From NCBI RefSeq assembly GCF_017315735.1, contig NZ_JAFLRK010000003.1:1-64000 (forward strand): a DNA stretch of 64,000 nt, written 5' to 3'. The DNA is from Paracoccus shandongensis (GTDB lineage Bacteria; Pseudomonadota; Alphaproteobacteria; Rhodobacterales; Rhodobacteraceae). Positions 25,425-34,289 of this stretch are shown here, piece by piece. Position 1 is the first letter of the stretch; every line of letters starts with the position of its first letter. Position numbers and translations under genes: made by a program. The notes under the pieces are model-generated. The model ran no database searches, had not been told where the DNA came from, and saw nothing but the letters and a program-made list of their open reading frames with translations.

Positions 25425-26978
25425 CTATTTCCGGCCCTGGCCCAGCAGCCGCGTGATGCGGACGGCGTCCCAGAGCGAGGGCAGCAGGATCAGCGACACC
25501 GGCACGGCGGTGATGACGATGAAGCTTTGCAGCTTGTCGATGCCGCCGGTGCTGGTGGCGATCAGGATCAGCGCCATCACCCCCATCGCCACGCCCCAGA
25601 AGGCGCGCAGCGGCGTCGAGGGTTCGCCATCCGACATCGAGGTCGAGATCACATAGCTCATCGAATCGCTGGTGGTTGCGACGAAGAACATGGTCAGCAC
25701 CAGGAACAGCAGCGACACCAGAAAGCCCGCCGGCAGGTTCGAGGTGATCGCCAGCAGCGCCGCAGGCAGATTGAAGCCCTCGAACGGGCCGGAAATCGCC
25801 CCTGGCGCGGCCTGTTCCAGCGCGATTCCGGTGCCGCCGATGATGGTGAACCAGAAATTGGTGATCAGCGGCGCGAAGATCGACAGCAGCAGGATGATCT
25901 GGCGGTTGGTGCGGCCCCGGCTGATCCGGGCCACGAAGATCGCCATCATCGGACCATAGCCCAGGAACCAGCCCCAGAAGAAGACCGTCCACCAGCCCAG
26001 CCAGCCCGGCTCTCCGAACAGCCCCGCATCGCCGCGATAGAAGGCCATGCCGACGAAGTTCTGCAGATAGACCCCCAGGCCGCCGAGGAAGCCGGACAGG
26101 ATCGCCCAGGTCGGGCCGAACAGCAGGATGAAGACCAGAAGGCCGAAGGCAAGGATCAGGTTCCAGCGCGACATGAACTGGATGCCGCGTTCAAGCCCGG
26201 TGATGGCCGAGATGGTATAGATCGCGACCAGCAGCAGGATCAGCGTGCTTTGCGTGGCGAAGCTGTCGGGCAGGCCGAACAGGGCGTTCAGGCCATAGGA
26301 CAGTTGCAGTCCCAGGAAGCCGATGGGTCCGACCGTGCCGGCGACCACGGCGATGACGCAGCAGGCGTCGGCCACGGTGCCGATCCAGCCATGGATCGCG
26401 CGGTCGCCGAAGACCGGATAGATCAGGGTGCGCGGCGCCAGCGGCAGGCCCTTGTCGTAATGGTAATGCATCAGCATCACCGTGGTCAGCGATCCCAGGA
26501 TCGCCCAGGCCAGGAAGCCCCAGTGCAGATAGGCCTGCGCCAGGCCGATGGTGGCAAGCGATTGCGGATCGGCGCCTGCCCCGGCGAAATAGGGCGGGGG
26601 TGAAATGAAATGGGCGATCGGCTCTCCCGCAGCCCAGAACACGCCGCCACCGGCAAGCAGCGTGGTCATCACCATGGCCGCCCATTGGAAGGTGGTGAAT
26701 TCCGGCTTGTCCAACCCGCCCAGCTTGACCCCGCTGCCCGGCATGAACAGCAGCACGATGCTGATCGCCAGCGTCGCGAACAGCAGGATCTGCCAATAAA
26801 GACCGAAGATCCGGGCCGACAGGGCAAAGCCCCGGTCGATCATCGCGCTCAGCCCCGCCAGATCGGCGACGGCCAGCAGGCAGAACAGCAGGATGAAGCC
26901 CGCCGTGATGCCCAGAAGCGGCAGGTTGATCCGGCGCCAGGCGCCCGAAACCCCCCGTGGAATGTCGAGATTGCTCAT
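25425..26978 (-). CDS. BCCT family transporter
   Basis: A 517-residue membrane protein with about 12 transmembrane segments and betaine/carnitine/choline transporter hallmarks. These are the ligand-box tryptophans in AQAYLHWGFLAW and the stretch GWWTVFFWGWFLGYGPMMAIFVARISRGRT of helix 8. These secondary carriers import trimethylammonium or related zwitterionic solutes, driven by Na+ or H+. GGGAGGAAGG precedes the ATG. The long regulatory C-terminal tail of osmotic sensors such as BetP is absent (the protein ends soon after the last helix), suggesting a catabolic rather than osmoregulatory carrier. Confidence 0.9.
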   Translation of the reverse strand: MSNLDIPRGVSGAWRRINLPLLGITAGFILLFCLLAVADLAGLSAMIDRGFALSARIFGLYWQILLFATLAISIVLLFMPGSGVKLGGLDKPEFTTFQWAAMVMTTLLAGGGVFWAAGEPIAHFISPPPYFAGAGADPQSLATIGLAQAYLHWGFLAWAILGSLTTVMLMHYHYDKGLPLAPRTLIYPVFGDRAIHGWIGTVADACCVIAVVAGTVGPIGFLGLQLSYGLNALFGLPDSFATQSTLILLLVAIYTISAITGLERGIQFMSRWNLILAFGLLVFILLFGPTWAILSGFLGGLGVYLQNFVGMAFYRGDAGLFGEPGWLGWWTVFFWGWFLGYGPMMAIFVARISRGRTNRQIILLLSIFAPLITNFWFTIIGGTGIALEQAAPGAISGPFEGFNLPAALLAITSNLPAGFLVSLLFLVLTMFFVATTSDSMSYVISTSMSDGEPSTPLRAFWGVAMGVMALILIATSTGGIDKLQSFIVITAVPVSLILLPSLWDAVRITRLLGQGRK

Positions 26979-27018
26979 GTCCTTCCTCCCTCGGACAAAG
27001 AAACCCTAGCAGGCGGCG

Positions 27019-28035
27019 CTATTCGGCCGCCCGCCGGATCGGTGTGCGGGCCTCAAGCGGCCCGAAGCTTTCGGCATAGAAACGCGCCCAGTTGCCGCCC
27101 ATCACGCCGTCGATCTCGGGTCCGGACAGACCGGCGCGGCGCAGCCCCTCGGCAATGCCCGCGAAGTCGCGATTGTCGCGGTGCCAGGTCACGGGTGCCG
27201 GAAAGCCCGGCGCCTCGGCGCTGCCTTCGCCGTAATCCATCCCCTTGGTCCAGCGCCCGACCCGCATCCATTCGACGATGCAATCCGGCTGGTCCTGGCA
27301 CAGGTCGGTGCCGATGCCGATGTTCTGCGGCCCGGTGATCTCTGCCGTGCGGGCCACCATGTCGCAGAAATCCTGAAGCGTGCAGGCGCTGCCGTTGCGC
27401 AGGTGATGCGGATAGGTCGAGACCCCCAGCATCCCGCCCGACTGGCCAAGCGCCCGCAACACATCATCCGTCTTGTTGCGCAGCGCCGGATGCCAGGCTT
27501 TCGCGTTGGCATGGGTGATGGCGATGGGGCGGCTGGAATGTTCGATGGCCTCCAGCGTCGAGCGGTCGCCCGAATGGCTCATGTCCACGACCAGGCCCAC
27601 CCGGTTCATTTCGGCCACCACCTCGCGGCCCATGCGGGTCAGGCCGGTATCCTCGGCCTCGTAGCAGCCCGAGGCGAGCAGCGACTGGTTGTTGTAGCTG
27701 AGCTGCATGAAGCGCAGGCCCAGCCTATGCAGGATCTCGACCAGGCCGATGTCGTCCTCGATGCAGGACGGGTTCTGCGCGCCGAAGAAGATCGCGGTCC
27801 GCCCGGTCTGCTGCGCCAGACGGATGTCCCGGGCGCCGCGGCCGTGAAGGATCAGTTCGGGGAAACGCTCGAACCAGCGGTTCCAGCGTTCGATGTTCAG
27901 CACCGTTTCGCGAAAGGTTTCGTGATAGGTGATCGTGACATGCACGGCGTCCAGCCCGCCCTGGCGCATCTGGCGGAAGATGCCTTCCGACCAGTTTGCA
28001 TATTGCAGCCCGTCGATCAGCGGCGCGCGCGTCAT
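27019..28035 (-). CDS. peptidase M19 (membrane dipeptidase)-like protein with altered metal site
   Basis: The 338 residues follow the M19 renal-dipeptidase TIM-barrel. The N-terminal HxD metal motif (usually DGHND) reads DGLQY at residues 8-12, and the bridging Glu region reads FFGAQN. His154 (DMSHSG) and His175 (ITHANAKA) are kept. The usual binuclear zinc site therefore cannot form as in classical dipeptidases. It lacks a signal peptide and is probably cytoplasmic. The start overlaps the aldehyde dehydrogenase stop as ATGA. It may be a hydrolase using one metal, or may have another reaction; the substrate may be whatever the BCCT carrier imports. Confidence 0.8.
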   Translation of the reverse strand: MTRAPLIDGLQYANWSEGIFRQMRQGGLDAVHVTITYHETFRETVLNIERWNRWFERFPELILHGRGARDIRLAQQTGRTAIFFGAQNPSCIEDDIGLVEILHRLGLRFMQLSYNNQSLLASGCYEAEDTGLTRMGREVVAEMNRVGLVVDMSHSGDRSTLEAIEHSSRPIAITHANAKAWHPALRNKTDDVLRALGQSGGMLGVSTYPHHLRNGSACTLQDFCDMVARTAEITGPQNIGIGTDLCQDQPDCIVEWMRVGRWTKGMDYGEGSAEAPGFPAPVTWHRDNRDFAGIAEGLRRAGLSGPEIDGVMGGNWARFYAESFGPLEARTPIRRAAE

Positions 28036-29480
28036 TCAGGCACCCCCGCCGCGACATAGGCGGTCTTCACGGTGGTATAGAATTCGGCGGCATAGCGGCC
28101 CTGCTCGCGCGGGCCGAAGCTGGAGGCGCCGCGCCCGCCGAAGGGGACGTGGTAATCGGTGCCTGCCGTGGGCAGGTTCACCATCACGCAACCCGCCCGC
28201 ATGTTGGCGCGGAAATGGCTGGCGCGGGCAAGGCTGCGGGTCATGATGCCCGCCGTCAGGCCGAAGGCGCTGTCATTGGCGATGGCGAGCGCCTCGTCAT
28301 AGCTGCCGGCGCGGATGACGCAGGTGATCGGCGCGAACATCTCCTCGCGGTTGATGCGCATGTCGTTGCGGGTGCGGGCAAAGACGGCGGGGGCCATGTA
28401 ATGGCCCGGCGTCGCCCGCTCCAGCCGCTCGCCCCCGCAAAGCAGTTCGGCGCCTTCCTCCTGGCCGATGCGGATATAGTCGAGGTTCTGCTGCAATTGC
28501 CCTTCGCTGACCACCGGGCCGATCTGCGTGCCCTGTTCCAGCGCATGGCCGACCTTCAGCGTCCGGGCCGCCGCCACCAGCCGCTCGACAAAGGCGTCGT
28601 GGACGGCCTCGTGCACGATCAGGCGCGAGGCGGCGGTGCATTTCTGCCCGCTGCCGCCGAAGGCCGCATTGGCGGCATGGGCGACGGCCAGGTCCAGGTC
28701 GGCATCCTCCATGACCAGCATGGGGTTCTTCGAACCCATCTCCATCTGCAGCTTGGTCATGTTCGCGGTGGCCGCGGCGGCGATGCCGCGCCCGACGGGC
28801 ACCGATCCGGTGAAGCTGATCGCATCGACCAGCGGGCTTTCGACCAGGCGCTGGCCGACCTCACGGCCCGGACCGGCGACCAGGTTGAAGACGCCTTTCG
28901 GAATGTCCTGGCGGGCAATGATCTCGGCCAGCATGATGGCGCTGGCCGGGGTCAGGTTCGCCGGTTTCCAGACCACCGCATTGCCATAGGCCAGCGCCGG
29001 GGCAATCTTCCAGGCCGGCGTCGCGACCGGGAAGTTCCAGGGCGAGATGATCGCCACCACGCCCACGGGTTCTCGCCGCACGTCGATCTCGATGCCGGGG
29101 CGGACGCTTTCGGCCAGGTCGCCATGGTTGCGCAAGGCCTCGGCCGCGGAATAGGTGAAGAACTGGCCCGCGCGATAAACCTCGCCCTTGCCCTCGGCCA
29201 GGGGCTTGCCTTCCTCGCGCGCGATCATGCGGCCGATCTCCTCGGACCGGGCCATCAGCTCGGTGCCGATGGCCATCAGCACGTCGTGGCGCTTCTGGAT
29301 GCCGGCCGCCCACCATGACGGCTGGGCCCGGCGCGCCGCCGCCAGCGCCTCGTCAAGCTGGGCGGCGCTGGCTTGGGCAAACTGGCCGATCACATCACGA
29401 AGATCCGAAGGGTTGCGGTTTTCCACCGTGGTTGCGCCAGACTGCCATTGGCCGTCGATATAGAGTCTGGTTTCGGTCAT
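28032..29480 (-). CDS. aldehyde dehydrogenase
   Basis: A 482-residue NAD(P)-dependent aldehyde dehydrogenase. Catalytic Cys lies in GSGQKCTAASR, the general base Glu in LQMEMGSKNPMLV, and the nucleotide-binding segments in ISPWNFPVATPAWKIAPAL and FTGSVPVGRGIA. It resembles the 2,5-dioxopentanoate/semialdehyde branch. The ATG at 29480 follows GGAGG at a good distance; the frame continues upstream but without signal. It is the first gene of the minus-strand unit (aldehyde dehydrogenase, M19-like, BCCT, unknown, DUF3726, RidA), opposite a LysR gene. Confidence 0.88.
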   Translation of the reverse strand: MTETRLYIDGQWQSGATTVENRNPSDLRDVIGQFAQASAAQLDEALAAARRAQPSWWAAGIQKRHDVLMAIGTELMARSEEIGRMIAREEGKPLAEGKGEVYRAGQFFTYSAAEALRNHGDLAESVRPGIEIDVRREPVGVVAIISPWNFPVATPAWKIAPALAYGNAVVWKPANLTPASAIMLAEIIARQDIPKGVFNLVAGPGREVGQRLVESPLVDAISFTGSVPVGRGIAAAATANMTKLQMEMGSKNPMLVMEDADLDLAVAHAANAAFGGSGQKCTAASRLIVHEAVHDAFVERLVAAARTLKVGHALEQGTQIGPVVSEGQLQQNLDYIRIGQEEGAELLCGGERLERATPGHYMAPAVFARTRNDMRINREEMFAPITCVIRAGSYDEALAIANDSAFGLTAGIMTRSLARASHFRANMRAGCVMVNLPTAGTDYHVPFGGRGASSFGPREQGRYAAEFYTTVKTAYVAAGVPE

Positions 29481-29532
29481 GGGTCTGCCTCCGGTCTGCC
29501 TGTGCAGAAAGCAGATAGACTTCGCGACCGAT

Positions 29533-29556
29533 TTCAATCAATCTTAAATAATTGAA
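29533..29556. promoter_or_regulatory. inverted repeat between the aldehyde dehydrogenase and LysR genes
   Basis: TTCAAT (29533-29538) and ATTGAA (29551-29556) are perfect arms with a 12-base spacer, in an AT-rich patch within the 96-base divergent gap. It is placed where LysR-type regulators usually bind, directly upstream of their own gene. Confidence 0.5.
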
Positions 29557-29576
29557 CATTATTTCAGAAGTGCTGA

Positions 29577-30443
29577 ATGTCCATCAAGCTTGACATGCTG
29601 CGTGTCTTCAAGGTCGTCGCCGAGGAAGGCTCACTCGCCCGTGCTTCTGCGGTTCTGGGCCGGACCCCGTCCGCGGTGTCCATGATGCTGGCGCAACTGC
29701 AGGACAACGTTGGCGCCGAACTGTTCGAAACGGACCGCAAGAACCGCCTGACCCCCCTGGGCGCGCTGGTTCTGGAGGAGGCGGGCCGGGCAATCGACGC
29801 CTTTGACCGCAGCGCGGCCTCGATCCGCAGACATGCCAAATCCACGGCGGGCCTGGTGCGCATTGCTGCCGTGCCTTCGGCAACGATCGACCTGCTACCC
29901 GGAGTCATCGCCCGGTTCAGCCACCAGCGCCCGGATGTGCGGCTGGAGATCAGCGATGTGGATACCGCGACGGTGCGCCGCCTTGTCAAGCTGGACGAGG
30001 CGGATATCGGCATCCTCTCGGCCCCCGCCGGAGAGGGGCAGATCGGCAGGATGATCCGGCGCGACATGCTGGGCATCGTGTGCCGGACAGGCGGACCGAT
30101 CTCGCGGACATTGGCCACGAGTGTCGTTCCGTCCTGGGATCTGCTGAAGCTGGAGCCTTTGATCGAGAACCCGCTGTGTCACTTGGTTTCTTCCCCGGTG
30201 CTTTCCAGCCTGCTGCCGGTTTGCAACCTGGAAGCCCGCAACACGACCGCATTGCTGGCCTTCGTGCGCAGCGGGATGGGCGCCACGGTCCTGCCGGAGA
30301 GCGCCATCGGCCACAGCCCCGAACAGCTGGAATTCGTGGCCCCCCGGGATCCCGAAAGCTGGCGCGAGCTTCGCAAGATACACGGCACCGACCGGCATCT
30401 CAGCCCTGCCGCTCGGGCCTTCTGGGATCTGATCGGCGCCTGA
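29577..30443 (+). CDS. LysR family transcriptional regulator
   Basis: A 288-residue protein with an N-terminal helix-turn-helix (about 3-62; LARASAVLGRTPSAVSMMLAQLQDNVGAELF) and a periplasmic-binding-protein-like effector domain (about 88-285). It is divergent from the aldehyde dehydrogenase-BCCT unit, with a candidate operator in the shared gap. It is therefore the likely regulator of that island. The upstream sequence lacks a clear Shine-Dalgarno site, but the ATG at 29577 begins the standard LysR N-terminus. Confidence 0.88.
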   Translation: MSIKLDMLRVFKVVAEEGSLARASAVLGRTPSAVSMMLAQLQDNVGAELFETDRKNRLTPLGALVLEEAGRAIDAFDRSAASIRRHAKSTAGLVRIAAVPSATIDLLPGVIARFSHQRPDVRLEISDVDTATVRRLVKLDEADIGILSAPAGEGQIGRMIRRDMLGIVCRTGGPISRTLATSVVPSWDLLKLEPLIENPLCHLVSSPVLSSLLPVCNLEARNTTALLAFVRSGMGATVLPESAIGHSPEQLEFVAPRDPESWRELRKIHGTDRHLSPAARAFWDLIGA

Positions 30444-30563
30444 TCCGGCCTCTGGCAAGCCGCTGGACCATCGTCCAGGAAAGTTCCTTTCCCGGCAGCG
30501 CGCATCATCACCCCCGCCGTCTTCCTGTCGGTGAAGGGTCTCGCAAGCCGCGTTCAGGCCCGG

Positions 30564-31529
30564 CTATTCCAGCAGACTGTCGGAACCGTGGACATCGGCC
30601 CGAAAGATCGCCGTCCTGATTTCGCCGCTCTTGTCGCACCAGGCACGATACATCCCGGGGCTGTTGAACGGCAGAGCGACGTTGCCATGGCGATCCACCG
30701 CGACAAGCCCGCCCGAGCCGCCGCGCGCGCCCAGTTCTGTCACGACATCGCCGGCGGCGCGCGCCAGGTCCTGGCCCGCCCACCGCATCCGGGCGTCGAT
30801 CTCGTGGCCGGCGGCCCAGCGGATGAAGAACTCGCCGTGGCCGGTGGCGGACATGGCCAGCGTTTCGTCATCCGCCCAGGTTCCGGCACCGATCACCGGG
30901 CTGTCGCCCACCCGGCCCGGACGCTTTGCCGTCATGCCGCCGGTCGAGGTGGCGGCAGCCAGGTGCCCGTGAACGTCACAGGCCACGGCGCCAACCGTGC
31001 CGTGCTTGCGGGCCGGATCGCCATCGTCGGGCAGGTTCAGGCGCCGCCGCTCCAACTCGGCTTCCAGCGCCTCGCGGCGGACGGGGGTGCCGAACCAGTC
31101 GGGCGGCATCATCTCCAACCCCACCGAGGCGCAGAAGCGGGCGGCACCCTCGCCGGCAAGCAGGACATGCCCGCTTTGCTCCATGACCGCACGGGCCGCC
31201 AGAACGGGATGGCGGGGACCGCAGATCCCCGCGATGGCGCCGCACGCGCGTGTCGTCCCCTCCATGACGGCGGCGTCCATTTCATGCGTGCCGTCCGAGG
31301 TGAAGACCGCGCCGCGACCGGCGTTGAACAGCGGATCGTCCTCAAGCGCCATCACGGACGCGGTGACGGCATCCAGCGCCGGTGCGCCCTGCCGCAACAG
31401 GGTCAGCCCCGCCTGAAGGCAGGCGTGGAGGGCGGCGTGCAGCGCGGCTTCCTTCTCGGCGGTGATCTTGCTGGGAAGGATGGTGCCGGCGCCGCCGTGC
31501 AGGGCAATGACAGGGGTGAAACGCGTCAA
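30564..31529 (-). CDS. iaaA: isoaspartyl peptidase/L-asparaginase (Ntn hydrolase)
   Basis: A 321-residue plant-type asparaginase precursor. The catalytic Thr178 in KHGTVGAVA becomes the N-terminal nucleophile after self-cleavage, giving subunits of about 177 and 144 residues. HGGAGT at the N-terminus and GRVGDSPVIGAGTWADD near the substrate site are typical. It hydrolyses beta-aspartyl dipeptides and asparagine. The start is TTG at 31529, with GAGG six bases before it. It is the last gene of the peptide-utilisation operon. Confidence 0.88.
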   Translation of the reverse strand: MTRFTPVIALHGGAGTILPSKITAEKEAALHAALHACLQAGLTLLRQGAPALDAVTASVMALEDDPLFNAGRGAVFTSDGTHEMDAAVMEGTTRACGAIAGICGPRHPVLAARAVMEQSGHVLLAGEGAARFCASVGLEMMPPDWFGTPVRREALEAELERRRLNLPDDGDPARKHGTVGAVACDVHGHLAAATSTGGMTAKRPGRVGDSPVIGAGTWADDETLAMSATGHGEFFIRWAAGHEIDARMRWAGQDLARAAGDVVTELGARGGSGGLVAVDRHGNVALPFNSPGMYRAWCDKSGEIRTAIFRADVHGSDSLLE

Positions 31530-31551
31530 GGTTGGCCTCGTGGAACAGGGG

Positions 31552-32370
31552 TTAACGGACGGCGAAGCTCATCGCCGACAGCGCGGTCATCCAGCCGATC
31601 ACCTCGGCCATGGTGGCGCAGTCGAAGGCCACGGTCATCGGATCGACCCGGATGGCGGGGGGAAGGACGGCGAACTGGTCGGCCAGCACGGCGCGCGAGA
31701 CGGTGAATTCCGCGCGGAACGGGCCTTTCGGCGGGACAGGCGCAAGGCGGGCCGAGGATCTGGCGGCCCGCAGCGCGGCCTCTCGCAAAAGCTGGCGCGC
31801 GCGCGTCACCGACAGTTGCCGGGCCGCCCGCTCTCCCATCGCGTGCTTCACGACGGCGAACTGGGCGTCGGGGAACAGCGGGCGGTTCTCGGCCTCGGTC
31901 CGGTCGTCGCCCGAGATCAGCCCGACCGGCACCCCGAGTTCCGCGGCATAGGCGCCATAGATCGCCGGTTCCCCGCAGGGGACGCCATTAACGCGCACCT
32001 CGTGGAAGGCAAAGCCGTTGGTGGTGTGGGACAGAACGCCCCCGCCGCCCGCGCGGGAATGATGGCCGGTCATGCAGAACAGATCGAAACCGCCGTCCAG
32101 GCCGCAGGCCATGTTCATGGGCTTGGGCTTGCCCAGGATCACGTCGGCGGCCGGATGCAGCAGGTCGGGCAGCAGGTTGGTCATCGGACCGTGCGAGTCG
32201 TTGACCAGGATTTCGGCCGCGCCGCCTTCCAGCAGGCCTTCGATGACGGCATTGACCTCGTGTGTCATCAACAGGCGGGCCTTTTCATGGTCGGCATGGC
32301 CTGCCTGGCATTGCGCCGGAGAAACGACGCCGGCCACGCCCTCGATATCGGCCGAGATATAGACGCGCAT
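31552..32370 (-). CDS. M55 family D-aminopeptidase
   Basis: A 272-residue DppA-type zinc aminopeptidase. Metal-binding segments include ISADIEGVAGV at the N-terminus, VNDSHGPMTNLLP and FCMTGHHSRAG. Family members are self-compartmentalising decamers that remove N-terminal D-amino acids (for example D-Ala-D-Ala). It is nine bases after the permease gene gsiD and 22 before iaaA, so it is co-expressed with the peptide importer and probably trims imported peptides in the cytoplasm. Confidence 0.87.
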   Translation of the reverse strand: MRVYISADIEGVAGVVSPAQCQAGHADHEKARLLMTHEVNAVIEGLLEGGAAEILVNDSHGPMTNLLPDLLHPAADVILGKPKPMNMACGLDGGFDLFCMTGHHSRAGGGGVLSHTTNGFAFHEVRVNGVPCGEPAIYGAYAAELGVPVGLISGDDRTEAENRPLFPDAQFAVVKHAMGERAARQLSVTRARQLLREAALRAARSSARLAPVPPKGPFRAEFTVSRAVLADQFAVLPPAIRVDPMTVAFDCATMAEVIGWMTALSAMSFAVR

Positions 32371-32379
32371 CGCCGCCCC

Positions 32380-33264
32380 TCAGTTCATGCGCAGCTTGGG
32401 GTCCAGCGCGTCGCGCAGGCCGTCGCCCAGCAGGTTGAAGCCCAGCACCGTCAGGAAGATGGCAAGGCCCGGAAACAGCGTCAGGTGGTCGGCGACGCCC
32501 ATGTAGGTGCGCCCGTCGGCCAGCATGGCCCCCCATTCGGGCGAGGGCGGCTGCGCCCCCAGTCCGATGAAGGACAGGGCCGCCGCCGTCAGGATCGAGG
32601 TGCCAATGCGCATCGAGAAATAGACGATCACGTTCGGCAGCGTGCCGGGCAGGATGTGGCGCAGCATGATGGTGCCGTCGCCGACGCCCACGGCGCGGGC
32701 CGCATCGACGTAAACGGCGCGCTTCAACTGAAGCGTCGTGCCCCGGGCCAGCCGCGCGAAGACCGGGATCGAGAAGATGGCGACGGCATAGATCACGTTG
32801 GTGATCCCCGGCCCCAGGATCGCGATCACGGCAATGGCCAGCAGGATGCCCGGGAACGCCAGCAGCAGGTCGCAAAGCCGCATCACCGCGCTGTCGGTCC
32901 AGCCCCCGTAATAGCCCGCGACGATGCCAAGGCCGACCCCGCCAAGCGCGCCCAGGCTGACCGACAGGAACCCCACCGTCAGCGAGATCCGGGCCCCCCA
33001 GATGATGCGGCTGAAAATGTCGCGGCCATAGGTGTCCGTTCCCGCCCAATGCGCGGCGCTTGGCCCCTGCAGGACGTTCACGTAATCCGGGGCCGCCGGG
33101 TCATAGGGCGCGATCCAGGGCGCCAGGATCGCGGCGCCGATCAGCAGGACCAGGAAGGCCAGCGCGACCAGCGCGACCTTCTGGCGCAGAAAGCGTTTCC
33201 AGAACTCGGCAAGGGGTTTTCTCGTCTTGCCGATCTCGTCCATGCTCATGCTGGCATCGGTCAT
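32380..33264 (-). CDS. gsiD: glutathione/dipeptide ABC transporter permease (GsiD/DppC type)
   Basis: A 294-residue permease with the N-terminal cytoplasmic segment and first helix typical of DppC ([23 protein letters not shown]). It then has [24 protein letters not shown] and the EAA-like loop [22 protein letters not shown]. It overlaps the partner permease gene as ATGA. The importer handles short peptides; GsiABCD is the closest named set, but peptides other than glutathione are quite possible given the associated peptidases. Confidence 0.85.
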   Translation of the reverse strand: MTDASMSMDEIGKTRKPLAEFWKRFLRQKVALVALAFLVLLIGAAILAPWIAPYDPAAPDYVNVLQGPSAAHWAGTDTYGRDIFSRIIWGARISLTVGFLSVSLGALGGVGLGIVAGYYGGWTDSAVMRLCDLLLAFPGILLAIAVIAILGPGITNVIYAVAIFSIPVFARLARGTTLQLKRAVYVDAARAVGVGDGTIMLRHILPGTLPNVIVYFSMRIGTSILTAAALSFIGLGAQPPSPEWGAMLADGRTYMGVADHLTLFPGLAIFLTVLGFNLLGDGLRDALDPKLRMN

Positions 33265-34181
33265 TGGTAACGGATCTCCGGATTGGCAAGGACGTAAAGG
33301 ACATCGACCAGAAGGTTGATGAGGATGAACTGGATCGAGAACATCAGCACCAGCGCCTGGATCACGGGATAGTCGCGGTAGCTGACCGAATCGACCAGAA
33401 GACGCCCCACGCCGGGCCAGGCGAAGACCGCCTCGATCACGATCGAGCCGCCCAGAAGGAAGCCGAACTGCAACCCGACCATCGTGATGATGGGGATCAG
33501 GGCGTTGCGCAGCGAATGGCGCCAGATCACCCGGCGTTCCGGCACGCCCTTGGCGCGGGCGGTGCGGACGTAATCCTCGCGCGCGATCTCGATGAAGGCG
33601 GAACGGGTGAACCGCGCCATCACCGCCGCGACGCCAAGACCCAGCGTGAAGGACGGCATCAGGAAATGCTGCCAGGTGCCGTATCCCCCCGTGGGCAGCC
33701 AGCCAAGCCGGACCGAGAACAGGTTGATGAGCAGCAGCCCCAGCCAGAAAGGCGGGAACGAGATGCCCGACACCGCCAGGATCATGCCGCCATAATCCTG
33801 CCACCGGCCCCGCCTGACCGCCGAGACGACGCCGATCAGCAGGCCAAGGGCCACCGCCCAGATCATCGCGAACAGCGTGAGCCAGACCGTCGGCATCAGC
33901 CGCATCCCGATCTCGTCCACGACGGGGCGGCGGGTGCGCAGCGAGGTGCCGAAATCGCCCTGCAGCGTATTGCCGACATAGGTCAGGAACTGCTGGGGCA
34001 GCGGCCGGTCCAGGCCCAGGGCCGTGCGGACGGCGGCCACGTCCTGCGCGGTGGCTTCCGGGCCCGCGACCAGACGGGCCGGATCGCCGGGCAGAAGGTG
34101 GACGAAGGCGAAAACCGCGATCATCACCATCAGGACAACCGGGATCGTGCCCAGCAGTCGTTTGATCAGAAAGGATAGCAT
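33261..34181 (-). CDS. gsiC: glutathione/dipeptide ABC transporter permease (GsiC/DppB type)
   Basis: A 306-residue permease with DppB hallmarks: [21 protein letters not shown] at the start, [11 protein letters not shown] and the loop [30 protein letters not shown] at 34181 is used because the preceding residues lack any permease character. It heterodimerises with the protein encoded by the following, overlapping gene. Confidence 0.87.
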   Translation of the reverse strand: MLSFLIKRLLGTIPVVLMVMIAVFAFVHLLPGDPARLVAGPEATAQDVAAVRTALGLDRPLPQQFLTYVGNTLQGDFGTSLRTRRPVVDEIGMRLMPTVWLTLFAMIWAVALGLLIGVVSAVRRGRWQDYGGMILAVSGISFPPFWLGLLLINLFSVRLGWLPTGGYGTWQHFLMPSFTLGLGVAAVMARFTRSAFIEIAREDYVRTARAKGVPERRVIWRHSLRNALIPIITMVGLQFGFLLGGSIVIEAVFAWPGVGRLLVDSVSYRDYPVIQALVLMFSIQFILINLLVDVLYVLANPEIRYQ

Positions 34182-34257
34182 GAGGTTCCTGTCCCGGCCG
34201 GGCCTGACCCGGGCCGCTGCGCCCAGGGGCAATGACGGTTGGCGCTTGTCGAAGGAC

Positions 34258-34280
34258 GGGGACGGCGCGGCGCCGCCCCC
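34258..34280 (-). other. intercistronic hairpin after the peptide-binding-protein gene
   Basis: GGGG-A-CGGCG (34258-34267) pairs with CGCCG-C-CCCC (34271-34280) around a three-base loop with one internal mismatch. It lies in the 108-base gap between the binding-protein stop and gsiC, the same arrangement as at 8086 and 61752. Confidence 0.55.
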
Positions 34281-34289
34281 GCAGGTGCA

